From NCBI GenBank assembly GCA_004352715.1, contig SCFE01000003.1:1529881-1593880 (forward strand): a stretch of 64,000 nucleotides of DNA, read 5' to 3'. The position numbers were made by a program, and so were the translations under genes. Of this stretch, positions 24,925-31,042 are shown piece after piece. The notes beneath the pieces are model-generated. The model worked only from the letters and a program-made list of their open reading frames with translations, ran no database searches and was not told the origin of the DNA. The stretch comes from Hofstenia miamia (Eukaryota; Xenacoelomorpha; Acoela). How positions within the stretch are numbered: position 1 is the stretch's first letter; each line of letters begins with the position of its first letter.

Positions 24925-27211
24925 NNNNNNNNNNNNNNNNNNNNNNNNNNNNNNNNNNNNNNNNNNNNNNNNNNNNNNNNNNNNNNNNNNNNNNNNNNNN
25001 NNATATATATATATATATATATATATTGAATGTTAAACTACCAAGCTACCACATCATTCTCTTCTAACCTTTTTGACGTATTCAGACAAATGTGACATGG
25101 CACCTCATCCTGCAGATAGATGTTTCTTGAAGACACGGGATAAGATTTTGCTGAAAATTTCAGTATAATTAGGGCCACATGGGGCATCCTCGATTTTCAT
25201 GATATATCTCAGTTCTTCACCAAAATGATTATTATTCCAAAAAATTACCATAACAACAGAGCATGCTGGTGATTAAAGATCCCACACTCAAAGAGGTTTT
25301 GGCAGACAAGAAATGAATGTGTTCATGCAGGACTGTTTCTACTTGAGATCTCAGAACAATGAAGAGAACAACCTAACTACCTATTTACTCTGCAACAAAT
25401 GACATCGCTGCTTGTACAGTAACATCTTCTATGCCGATGGACTTTCGACGAAGGTGTAGAAAAAAGGCAAAAAATATCATTTGGAAGCCAAAGGACAGTG
25501 CGCCCAAACTATCCTAATAATGCAGCCTCCACGCGGCGGTTCCTGGGTAAAGCCATTGTCGTAGAATGTGCGTCACTAAAGGAAGATTCGGACCAACTGA
25601 GGCTATTAAGCAATAGAGTGGACAAAACTGCTTAATTAGCAGGTGGCTAGACGACGGCAGAGGGGGGGGACTCTGCTAGCAAGACAGCTACTGCTGCTTG
25701 AGCTATGAGTTTGCTTCGCAAACCATATCTCTACCCAAGGCCTGTGAGCAAATATTTGACAGCAGTGAAGCTGACACCGAAAATCGAGTTGCTTTTAATT
25801 AGTGGGCTGTCAATTTTAAGTACATCTGGGAATTTCTAGCCAAGGTTCTATATACCTTGAGAGTCGCTTTTTGGGTCTCCCATTCTTTGCTCTAAAGGCA
25901 ATTGTACCTTACTCCTGGTACCGCTTTAAAAAAGGGCCGGATTCTTATTGGTAATTAATTACTATTAATTCCCGGATCGCCTACATCTTGTATGTTTACG
26001 GGGTTGAAGGCATTTCAAATCAATATAGCGGTCTTATACTACGAAAAACAAAACCATTGAGCAACATAGTCTCACCTTTTTGTATTGTGTTGCAATATTT
26101 ATGTTCGGCTATTGTTGAAGCACAGAAACCCTACCACTGCGTACATTCAGATTTGCAAACGGATCACAATTTACAAAGGGTGAGGGATTTGTTGACGAGT
26201 CAGTACTGACAATTTTTGCCTTAGTGTCACAGGGTCATATAAACAGAGTTCATCTTACTAAAATCAGACTCATTATTATGTAAACATCGAACTACACATT
26301 TTCATTTGGCCTTAAATCGCTTTTCCGAAGTTATTTTGATTTTCTGTTTCTGGAATAGTACCCCTCGAATCCAAACTTATATATTGAACTCGAATATGTA
26401 TATGCAGGCAATGAAAATATGATGTGATTTACGTAGTAATTTTTATTGTAAAAATATGTTGTTAACCTTATTTCGGCAAGGCCTTTTTCACATTTCAATA
26501 AATAACATTAATATTCAAAAACATATACATGTAGGTGTAGATTTTTAAAAATACTAAATACATAAAATGAAAATTAATTCAAATATACTTACAATACCTG
26601 CAAGGGATACTAAATATTTGAATGCAGGATGAAAGAATTCATGATTGTGGAAAAAAATATTTCGAATTATTACAAAAATATTTTTGATCACAAAATTTTG
26701 TGCTGTGCAGTACAGTATATAGAGCTCTATGTAATAAACAGACTGTTACAGAAAATTGTTTTTTTCTTGTTCGACAACATACAATTGATCAATATCTTCA
26801 GTTAATTGTACTTTTCATTTAGAATAAAAAGTGGAAACCTTTAAGTGTGGTAAAGAAATATCTTAATAAAATATAATACCATTGTATACCATACATTTAT
26901 TTGAAAAAATGTGTGAATTTAAAAGTAGAAACAACTTAAGGTTTGAACATTTTCTGGCCAAAATACGTCAAGATCAAGATCATATCATGATGCATGAAAA
27001 TCACATAACCAAACTTTTATCAGCAATAGTTTAAAAAATGGATTGATCCAACCTTAACGTACACATGTGCCACAATTAACTAATCTTACCTAGTAACATA
27101 GAATCTTCGAAAAATATTCCGACGAAATTGACAAACGGCATCACGAAATGCTCCACCTTCTTCATCAAAGCGAATACGAAAGTGTTGGGCAGCTGATCTA
27201 GCTTCTGCCAT
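7007..27211 (-). CDS. carnitine O-palmitoyltransferase 1-like gene, 9 coding exons, 3' part missing
   Basis: CPT1 transfers long-chain acyl groups from CoA to carnitine at the mitochondrial outer membrane, the entry step to beta-oxidation. Exons at 27211-27090, 21195-20983, 14854-14554, 14500-14396, 13114-12928, 12610-12481, 12436-12297, 11359-11157 and 7160-7007 all have AG/GT borders and, except after exon 2, phases that join exactly. The order matches CPT1: MAEA N-terminus; FRNSIRNNVWPSSP; first membrane segment; SFQRCLPNLPVPALKDS; NSNYYG; SIDREEMPPL; ERMFATYRFPGEDIDTLTH; LYYKVDLFD; ALTGQNRTECFR; and the catalytic NCEHSWGDAP histidine. About 510 residues are visible against roughly 770 in animal CPT1, so the C-terminal third lies outside or is unseen. 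The exon for the second membrane segment was not found. Introns hold Tigger, hAT, mariner and piggyBac-like elements. Confidence 0.9.
7161..10727 (-). other. CPT1 intron; no other gene seen
   Basis: Long intron between the exons at 11157 and 7160. It contains one copy of a dispersed repeat (9294-9451) and otherwise AT-rich sequence without a recognised gene. A minus-strand frame at 7912-8118 has no family resemblance that I can see. Confidence 0.6.
9294..9451 (+). repeat. dispersed repeat, copy 1
   Basis: From CTGAATCTGAACGCAC through TGGTTCTCGAAAC and ATCACAAGATAGAGGAGAGTC this stretch is about 80-85 percent identical by eye to 23008-23163 in the same orientation. Family unknown; no ends defined. 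Confidence 0.75.
10728..10859. mobile_element. 132-bp MITE, PIF/Harbinger-like
   Basis: Left end CCCTAGTCGTACACTGC and the reverse complement of the right end GGCTGGTCGTACACTGC are inverted repeats, continuing with further similarity (AGTNAAGTAAA). Flanking TAA on both sides (10725-10727, 10860-10862) fits a 3-bp target duplication of the PIF/Harbinger type. Non-coding. Lies in a CPT1 intron. Confidence 0.7.
10860..11156. other. CPT1 intron, no gene seen
   Basis: AT-rich intronic sequence with GGGTC(C/G)-type words near 10907-10960. Nothing further recognised. Confidence 0.5.
11157..11359 (-). CDS. CPT1-like exon with catalytic histidine
   Basis: 203 bp, TTCTTTAG acceptor, GTAAGT donor. Reads VFLHHESFESLYHATPYVLG, then YHWAEKSLYFHVFPNAYMAM and NCEHSWGDAPCSGHAIEYFL. 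The His of CEHSWGDAP is the general base in this family, so the catalytic residue is intact. Confidence 0.95.
11360..12296. other. CPT1 intron, no gene seen
   Basis: Intron between two well-supported CPT1 exons. The plus-strand frame at 11885-12109 has no recognisable similarity. Confidence 0.6.
12297..12436 (-). CDS. CPT1-like exon (ALTGQNRTECFR segment)
   Basis: 140 bp, ATTAG acceptor, GTAAAT donor. Reads ESVSEEERHIGALTGQNRTE, then CFRTHLFYLSNGVNKESINI and IASSAFM. The segment ALTaGnR...R...F..G.N..SL is conserved in carnitine acyltransferases. Confidence 0.92.
12481..12610 (-). CDS. CPT1-like exon (YYKVDLFD segment)
   Basis: 130 bp, GTTTTAG acceptor, GTAAAT donor. Reads HVVVVCRGLYYKVDLFDSRG, then NMLTPAALESLICDILRDSE and RDY. 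This matches the H-VVY-RG-YFKV-L segment of the family. Confidence 0.92.
12928..13114 (-). CDS. CPT1-like exon (DREE / PGEDIDTL segment)
   Basis: 187 bp, AG|A junction (Arg) with the previous exon, GTTTTT donor. Reads AAALMYLMMKFKRSIDREEM, then PICMWQYERMFATYRFPGED and IDTLTHYSSSESK. In CPT1 this is the LDREEIKP...QWERMFNTSRIPGEETDTI region that shapes the active site. Confidence 0.94.
13140..14375. mobile_element. piggyBac-like non-autonomous element in CPT1 intron
   Basis: The left end is TTAA|CCCTTATCAGGAC (13136 on) and the right end GTCCTGATAAGGG|TTAC (to 14375). The 13-bp inverted ends starting CCC and the TTAA flank are piggyBac hallmarks; the right TTAA has one change. Inside the left end the motif CATGTGACCACAA recurs and pairs with TTGTGGTCACATG at the right end. 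No transposase was found; the + frame at 13782-14018 is unrecognised. The element is inflated by a 280/258-bp haplotype duplication around 13424, so its true length is nearer 0.95 kb. Confidence 0.7.
13144..13682. repeat. tandem haplotype copies across a single N
   Basis: 13144-13423 and 13425-13682 start with the same TATCAGGACGCGTGAAT and end with the same TTAATTCAAGC. They differ by one 22-bp indel and at least one SNP (CATGTGACC against CATGTGGCC). The N at 13424 is the join. Confidence 0.9.
14396..14500 (-). CDS. CPT1-like exon (NSNYYG segment)
   Basis: 105 bp between TTTTTTAG and GTTAGT, joining TG|G (Trp) to the previous exon. Reads ERYAYLKNRAPLPINSNYYG, then LGNIEWTPTTHQSA. It corresponds to the conserved WE-YLRGR-P--VNSNYY segment of CPT1. 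Confidence 0.92.
14554..14854 (-). CDS. CPT1-like exon (start of acyltransferase domain)
   Basis: 301 bp between TTTAG and GTGAGT. Reads EPPRNPSLFTRVWGSFLYIY, then QGYRPSTYSFQRCLPNLPVP, ALKDSIDGFLASVEPLLPPE, and ends TANWVTDWW. LPxLPVPxLKDSI and NW(V/L)(S/T)DWW are hallmark segments of carnitine acyltransferases. Confidence 0.93.
14855..15108 (+). other. possible TE coding fragment
   Basis: On + from about 14893 the frame reads YTPEEL-ELIDELELEQ, a stop, then RRRSLAKFWECLNT, with two or three in-frame stops. It looks like worn transposon coding sequence, but I cannot place the family. It lies just inside the CPT1 intron upstream of the exon at 14854. Confidence 0.35.
15109..15246. mobile_element. 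138-bp palindromic MITE
   Basis: Left GCTACGGTTAGACTACGTGAT and right (reverse complement) GCTACGATTAGACTATGTGAT match at all but two positions, so the element can fold on itself. Target duplication is unclear. Non-coding, within a CPT1 intron. Confidence 0.7.
15800..16240 (+). pseudogene. decayed mariner transposase remnant
   Basis: Plus-strand frames contain SKAEKSIERVKQKVRRDHHL followed by TARMI, matching the mariner helix-turn-helix linker (S-T-S-K-T-x-x-N-I-E-R-V...V..D..LT.R.I). Further on they read LHLDNTP and, after a shift, REFTAKKNIAV, which is the LHHDNAP...REFLAKN block with the second catalytic Asp. Stops and shifts are frequent. No terminal repeats were found. An 18-bp match to the Tn5 mosaic end lies within it (15820-15837). 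Confidence 0.65.
16661..18657 (+). mobile_element. hAT-like DNA transposon, decayed, about 2.0 kb
   Basis: The left end TGGAGCGTATTTGCTAATTG (16661) and the reverse complement of the right end TGGGTGTGTTTGCTAATGCA (18657) pair as imperfect inverted repeats. Subterminal words CGCCGGTTGGCCAAC recur at 16690, 16730, 16772 and 16850, with related GGCGACC near the right end. Between them lies a broken hAT transposase. No clear 8-bp target duplication was found. It sits in a CPT1 intron in the opposite orientation. Confidence 0.6.
17240..18158 (+). pseudogene. hAT-family transposase fragment (C-terminal half)
   Basis: 17240-17656 encodes FRKIGRIFTVRWVASSARAV, then NTFWNDYGALCKLY, typical of the central hAT region. 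17644-18158, in another frame, continues with an in-frame TGA at 17893 and holds the dimerisation region SSAEAERGFSRMNIILNELH, then SSLMFISINGPP. The frameshift near 17645 and the stop make it a pseudogene. The N-terminal zinc finger and first catalytic Asp are missing. It resembles the hAT proteins annotated as zinc finger 862-like. An N at 18159 marks a contig join at its end. Confidence 0.78.
18696..20817 (+). mobile_element. Tigger/pogo DNA transposon, complete, 2122 bp
   Basis: The ends CAGTAAAACCTCTCTAA (18696) and its inverse TTAGAGAGGTTTTACTG (to 20817) form the terminal repeats, flanked by TA on both sides (18694-18695, 20818-20819). The subterminal word CTAACTTAGACA occurs several times in both arms and both orientations, probably the transposase binding sites. 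It contains one long intact ORF. It lies in the long CPT1 intron before exon 2, opposite to the host gene's transcription. Intact ends plus intact ORF suggest a young insertion. Confidence 0.95.
18955..20574 (+). CDS. Tigger/pogo transposase, 539 aa, apparently intact
   Basis: I choose the ATG at 18955 (MSLSKPVNRQKQIELT). The frame is open back to 18844, but that upstream codon is TTG and lies in the terminal repeat region. Domains: a Psq/CENP-B helix-turn-helix (QKKAVLDKLDRNVSVSNLTE, then GVSRATVYNIKK); a second CENP-B-type domain (about residues 80-140, FVASNGWLQRFRERHNI); and a DDE_1 core with Asp in FNCDETALF, Asp in LLIMDNVFAHH, and Asp in KIQPLDLGIIRSFKHQYRKH, the last two 32 residues apart. 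An acidic region follows. The C-terminus QTTIEDFF is a canonical PCNA-interacting (PIP) box, as known for pogo-type transposases. The protein cuts and pastes its own element via the terminal repeats. It may be active. Confidence 0.95.
   Translation: MSLSKPVNRQKQIELTIHQKKAVLDKLDRNVSVSNLTEEYGVSRATVYNIKKQREKIDEAYERNIGSKRRRLKGSESEINAKCYEWFAMCRSKQITVSGPMLQAAALKIAKEFDPETSFVASNGWLQRFRERHNIRFRELCGESASVDEGVCADWIDKLPTLTQGYELNNIFNCDETALFLRQLPSKSLVAKGESCHGGKLSKERVTILFCCSATGEKMKPLVIGKAKRPRAFHRANVKEDHLPVYWRYSKKAWMTRDIFFKWLSTINRKFKLEKRKVLLIMDNVFAHHTDMPTEFSHLNVIFLPPNTTSKIQPLDLGIIRSFKHQYRKHLLTYMVTIAETVSSANEFISSLTILDCIRWIDIAWKRVSTKTIERCFNHGGIRPTHRDEALEDQPVAEEEPTENIFAILQAAPAWLECPNFEEFGSFDDDVPTEAGSGDVPDDVLATVLSSEVDDDNAGIGNEADEDIADNEITIVYPIPSKREMTTMFGSLRALADNLDSNIGQELFDIESKLQALSLEKKVKTARQTTIEDFFGPTH
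20983..21195 (-). CDS. CPT1-like exon 2 (first membrane segment)
   Basis: The acceptor CTTCAG at 21196 joins in phase to exon 1 (AG|T, Ser) and gives RPLYFRNSIRNNVWPSSPLN, then AVAGGVSFILIRQKSYPSL. This matches the CPT1 pattern (F-K/R-N-G-I...V-Y/W-P-x-S-P plus hydrophobic segment). Two donors are possible: GTATTA after 20983, or GTATAT after 21020. Only the second is in phase with the next exon seen (14854), but using it drops YLSLDSIADM, which looks like CPT1 loop sequence. Confidence 0.75.
21196..23007. other. CPT1 intron, no gene seen
   Basis: First visible CPT1 intron (21196-27089). This part is AT-rich with no recognised element; the frame at 21810-22073 has no similarity that I can name. 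Confidence 0.55.
23008..23163 (+). repeat. dispersed repeat, copy 2
   Basis: Second copy of the repeat at 9294-9451, same orientation, sharing GAATCTGAACGCAC, AATGGTTCTCGAAAC and ATCACAAGATAGAGGAGAGTC. Both lie in introns of the same gene. Confidence 0.75.
23164..24894. other. CPT1 intron, no gene seen
   Basis: No coding, RNA or element structure recognised. Confidence 0.55.
24895..25026. repeat. (TA)n microsatellite containing a 78-bp gap
   Basis: TA repeats lie on both sides of the N run 24925-25002. The gap is an unsized or collapsed dinucleotide tract. The open frame across it is an artefact. Confidence 0.95.
25027..27089. other. CPT1 intron, no gene seen
   Basis: 25400-25900 is richer in GC than its surroundings and could hold a very old insertion, but no frame or motif is recognisable. 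Confidence 0.5.
27090..27211 (-). CDS. CPT1-like exon 1 (N-terminus)
   Basis: Starts ATG at 27211 (GTG before, G after, a fair start context) and reads MAEARSAAQHFRIRFDEEGG, then a basic stretch RRNIFRRFYVT. It ends in ..ACT AG at a GTAAG donor. MAEA followed by a -F-(R/N)- pattern is the usual opening of CPT1. A good acceptor (TTTAG) lies 6 bp upstream of the ATG, so this may be exon 2 of the transcript with a 5' UTR exon further right. Confidence 0.82.
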
Positions 27212-27291
27212 CACTTCCTAAATTCTAAAAAGCGACAATTCTTTTACTTTATTTGATAAATTCTTAACGGTTTAAATTTTTTGTTTTTAAT

Positions 27292-27349
27292 ATCTATATC
27301 TATATCTATCTATCTATCTATCTATATATATATATATATATATATATAT
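27292..27349. repeat. (TATC)n/(TA)n compound microsatellite
   Basis: About seven TATC/TCTA units run into a pure TA tract, just upstream (in gene orientation) of CPT1 exon 1. Confidence 0.95.
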
Positions 27350-28621
27350 CCCGCTTTTTTGCTATGGAAAATGCAATAACCTTACATTGGGCGGGAAACT
27401 GCCCGAAATTTCTAAGGCATTTAGCGGGAATAGCACTTTTTCCCAAAAAAACATTTATTGGCAATTGCTCCCGCACGATTCATTCGAATATTTACCATGC
27501 GGTAGGTAAATTAAAGAGACACTATCCTGCAAAATTTCAAATATCTATGTTTGAAACGCTGTCATGATGAAGGTTTTAAAAAAATAGGATTATAAATTAT
27601 ACTTGTTGTTTAGCAGTAATGGAATGGGAGCTGTTGTAACAATTTCAAATTGAATAATCTTAACCACAATAATCTCAATTGAAAGAACATAAAGAATAAT
27701 CTTACCAAGAAATTTGCTTGTTTAATTAAAGCTAAAGAGGCTAGATAGTAAATTTTCAGTTTACGTCGATACATAAGCATATTTTGGTACATAAATATTG
27801 TTTTTTAGGTTATCTAGAGAGAGAATGGTACATTCTTTACATCAAACGTTCTAATATTATTTAGTGTAAAGTTATATGAAAATAAAAGAGATTGAACTGT
27901 TCCTTCCTTATATAATCAAGAAGACAGCACATTTGAAGTGAAGCGCTGCAAGTATTCATTCATGCAATCTAATTATTTCTTCATAATTGAAATAAAATTT
28001 TACGAAATTTACATACAATAACTGCCTCGCAAGCGTATTCTCTGAAGCAACAGGATATAATAGTATTTAATTATACACATTCCGTCCATTACTCTTTAAT
28101 GTCATATAAGAACATTTTAATGTAATTATCTTATCGCCGAAAATAAACAAGTCCATAAGTTTTTACTAAAATTCATAAATATTTGAAAATCAAGTTCAAA
28201 AGTGTAAAATAGCTTAGAAGGTTACGACATTGCATTGAATTAAAAATATACATAACTTACAATATTTCTCAAGCCAATTGTCTGCTAGATATTATTTTGG
28301 ATTGTAATTCATACTATTGCTGTTAAAAATATTCGGTCTTAGACTATCCATTATAGTATAGATAAATGTGACCTCCCTAAGATGGATTGAGATAAAGTTA
28401 AAGTGAACATAATTCATCGGTACCTTAGTCCAAAATTGATGGGAATTGGAACCACACCTCAAATCCGAATAATTTCCATTTGTTATTCAAACTACAACGA
28501 AAACGCACATAGCAAAATCCTCAGGAAAATATTCCAATTAATAAACTACCTTTGATAACATTGAAAATATTTTGAATTTTATAATTACAACAAAAAGGAC
28601 AGGTAATCACATCTTTTTTCA
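27350..28621. other. no gene seen
   Basis: Probably the 5' flank of the CPT1-like gene or its first intron. No promoter motif can be singled out and no coding sequence is recognised. Confidence 0.5.
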
Positions 28622-28927
28622 AGCGGCTCAACATCAATAACTAAGCTCTTAAAAATTAAGATCCCTAACAAAATTTAATAGCTCATTTACCTAAAGATCA
28701 GAAAAGATTTACATATTTGCATGCCGCATATGACGAAGAGAAATAATAGTGTTAATATCAGTCAATGCAAAAAAATATATTAATTAGCAGGTAATTTTTC
28801 TCAACCATTGACGTTTAAACGGGGTAGTATTTTAAAGTCGTATTTTTTAATTTCGTATAATGGAAATTTCAATTTTCTTTTAAAATAGTATTCCAATAAT
28901 TACGTATTCGAGTAGTATCGTATTCCA
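28622..28927. repeat. haplotype duplicate, copy A
   Basis: 306 bp from AGCGGCTCAACATC to TCGTATTCCA, repeated at 30195-30500 with no difference seen by eye. Copy A stops two bases before the N at 28930. Confidence 0.92.
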
Positions 28928-29465
28928 TTNACACAAACGATGTAATCAGATGTTTGATGTACAACGAGGGGCCCTTGTATAGAAAGGTTAAGTGTAGTTT
29001 GGATTTGTACAGTGATAATACATCTACATCTACAAATTACCATACATGCTATTCTGATGCCTTCTTATTTGAGAACTTTGTAAAAAAAAGTCAAAGCCTA
29101 ATGAACTCAACATTAAGGACATTTTAACAAATCTAAAACCGGGAAGTGTAGATCCCGAACGATTATTTTCTTTTGAAAGATTAAGCAAAACATATTTGCA
29201 AACTAGACTATCGCCAAAAATACATGACCAAATGTATTTCTGCACAAAAATCAGCATTTGATGTAGAAATCGAAACTTTTAAATACTATTAAATTGTAAA
29301 GCAATGTTTTTCTTTTAAATGTTTTCTTTTATTTGAGTATTTCTCATTCGATGTTTTTGAACGTAGCATTGCTTAACTTAATGTATATTGTTTCTTATTT
29401 CCTATTAGAGGTAACATTAACATATGCGAAATATGTATCGAATATCGTCATTATCTTGTAATGTA

Positions 29466-29542
29466 ATTTCAATAGATTCATGGTGTAAAAAACTCAGCCG
29501 TTGCATCTATGCACGGAAGAATGTGGGTCAAAATCCCACCGA
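29466..29542 (+). ncRNA. weak tRNA-like sequence
   Basis: A perfect 5-bp stem with 7-base loop (GTGGG, TCAAAAT, CCCAC) resembles a T-arm, and AGATTCA at the left can pair 6 of 7 with CGAGTCT at the right. No D-arm or proper anticodon arm can be drawn. At best it is a tRNA-derived relic. Confidence 0.2.
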
Positions 29543-29703
29543 GTCTATGATTATAGGGTTAACTAATAACTTGCATTTCTTGATTTTTATGTTGTAAGTC
29601 TGTTATTTCAATTTTATTCGTCTGAACTGAAATATGAAAATATTTATCTGTTGCAACATGTAATCTACAACCATACTATATTATAATTATGCAAAAAAAC
29701 ATA

Positions 29704-29771
29704 TGAACAGATTGGGATCAAACCAATGCTCTTCCAAAATATTGGACGTGATACCACTTCACCACTGTTCG
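29704..29771 (-). tRNA. tRNA-like sequence, probably a pseudogene or SINE head
   Basis: Reading minus: CGAACAG acceptor (6 of 7 pairs with CTGTTCA), spacer TG, a perfect D-arm GTGA-AGTGGTA-TCAC, an anticodon-like stem TCCAA/TTGGA closing only four bases (TATT), variable loop AGAGC, and a perfect T-arm ATTGG-TTTGATC-CCAAT. A-box and B-box promoter sequences are therefore both present. The anticodon loop is three bases short, so it cannot be a normal tRNA. I cannot assign an amino acid. It may be the 5' region of a tRNA-derived SINE or a dead tRNA copy. Confidence 0.5.
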
Positions 29772-30079
29772 TCGAAAATAGAACCTATCTTAAATATCAA
29801 CCAAAAATATTTGAGAATAGTNTTAATGATCCTTAAAATAAGCATTAAAATATAAAATTCCTGGCTTTTTAAAGTGATTAATGCAACAACATAATTGTAT
29901 TAACACATTGTATATAAATAAGTGAATGTTTTGAGCAATTGGGTTGATTTAAAAGGGAACTTTGCCAAAAATATTAATAAGATTGATTTAATTAGGAAAA
30001 CTAATTATATTAGCGAAATTTATAGAAGTAATATGATGTTGAAAACCGCTCTTTAATTAATTACGATTACAATTAGATT

Positions 30080-30194
30080 TTTTCACTAAAACCGAGTTCG
30101 AGTTTTGATGATTTCTCTTCCGAGTATTTCCGATCGAGTTTTGCGAGCTTATTCGAGTACGAGTTCTTAACATTCCGAGTACTCGAAAACCCTG
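30080..30194 (-). mobile_element. end of an element built of CGAGT words (hAT-like end)
   Basis: On the minus strand it starts CAGGGTTTTCGAGTACTCGG and continues with repeated CTCGA/ACTCG words (AACTCGTACTCGAATAAGC, AACTCGATCGG, AACTCGAACTCGG). The CAGGG end abuts AGCGGCTC (30195), where copy B of the haplotype duplicate starts; copy A lacks it. This suggests a hAT-type insertion in one haplotype only. The other end is not assembled. Confidence 0.5.
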
Positions 30195-30500
30195 AGCGGC
30201 TCAACATCAATAACTAAGCTCTTAAAAATTAAGATCCCTAACAAAATTTAATAGCTCATTTACCTAAAGATCAGAAAAGATTTACATATTTGCATGCCGC
30301 ATATGACGAAGAGAAATAATAGTGTTAATATCAGTCAATGCAAAAAAATATATTAATTAGCAGGTAATTTTTCTCAACCATTGACGTTTAAACGGGGTAG
30401 TATTTTAAAGTCGTATTTTTTAATTTCGTATAATGGAAATTTCAATTTTCTTTTAAAATAGTATTCCAATAATTACGTATTCGAGTAGTATCGTATTCCA
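30195..30500. repeat. haplotype duplicate, copy B
   Basis: Second copy of 28622-28927. It continues into the fold-back element, whereas copy A breaks at an N. Confidence 0.92.
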
Positions 30501-31042
30501 CAAATTTCGTATTCCACTAATATCGTATTCGAATAGCATCATTTCCAATAATTTAGTATTTCGTACTCCAGTAGTATCGTATTTTGTATATATGTCATAA
30601 ACAATAATGACATTTTATTCATAGACTTTACGAAATTGTGTCTACTTTTAATGTAGTTTATTGGAAATAATACGTGCTTTAATATGGTATATAGCTCCTG
30701 TAAATATTTTGAGGGTACATTCAGCTTCAATAGAAATGAAATTTAATTAATATTGAAACTAGCTTTAAATTTTAGACAATTTTTAGCAGATACTGTTTAT
30801 ATATCAGATTGTCGCCTTTGAATATTCCTTAAGTGAATTTTCGCATTTCTATAAACAAATTCGTACTAAGCTTAATGTTTTTTATGCAACATGTTTAAAT
30901 CATATATTTTATACGAAATTAAATAATACGAAATTATTGGAAACGGTGCTTTTGGAATACGAAGTTATTGGAAACAATGCTATTGGAATAAATACGAAAT
31001 TAAAAAATACGGCGTTAAAAATCCTGCCCGTTTAAACTATGT
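30384..31042. mobile_element. fold-back element of AATTTCGTATTCC-type words
   Basis: The left arm GTTTAAACGGGGTAGTATTT, then CGTATTTTTTAATTTCGTAT, is mirrored by the right arm (reverse complement GTTTAAACGGGCAGGATTTT, then CGTATTTTTTAATTTCGTAT). The inner parts of both arms iterate words such as TCGTATTCCA and TAGTATCGTATT (left) or GGAATACGAA and TTATTGGAAAC (right). About 660 bp, no coding. Ends are near the palindrome GTTTAAAC; no target duplication is clear. Confidence 0.7.

Noticed and set aside
24817-25029. 70-codon frame ending in IYIYIY
   Set aside because: Created by a TA tract and a gap.
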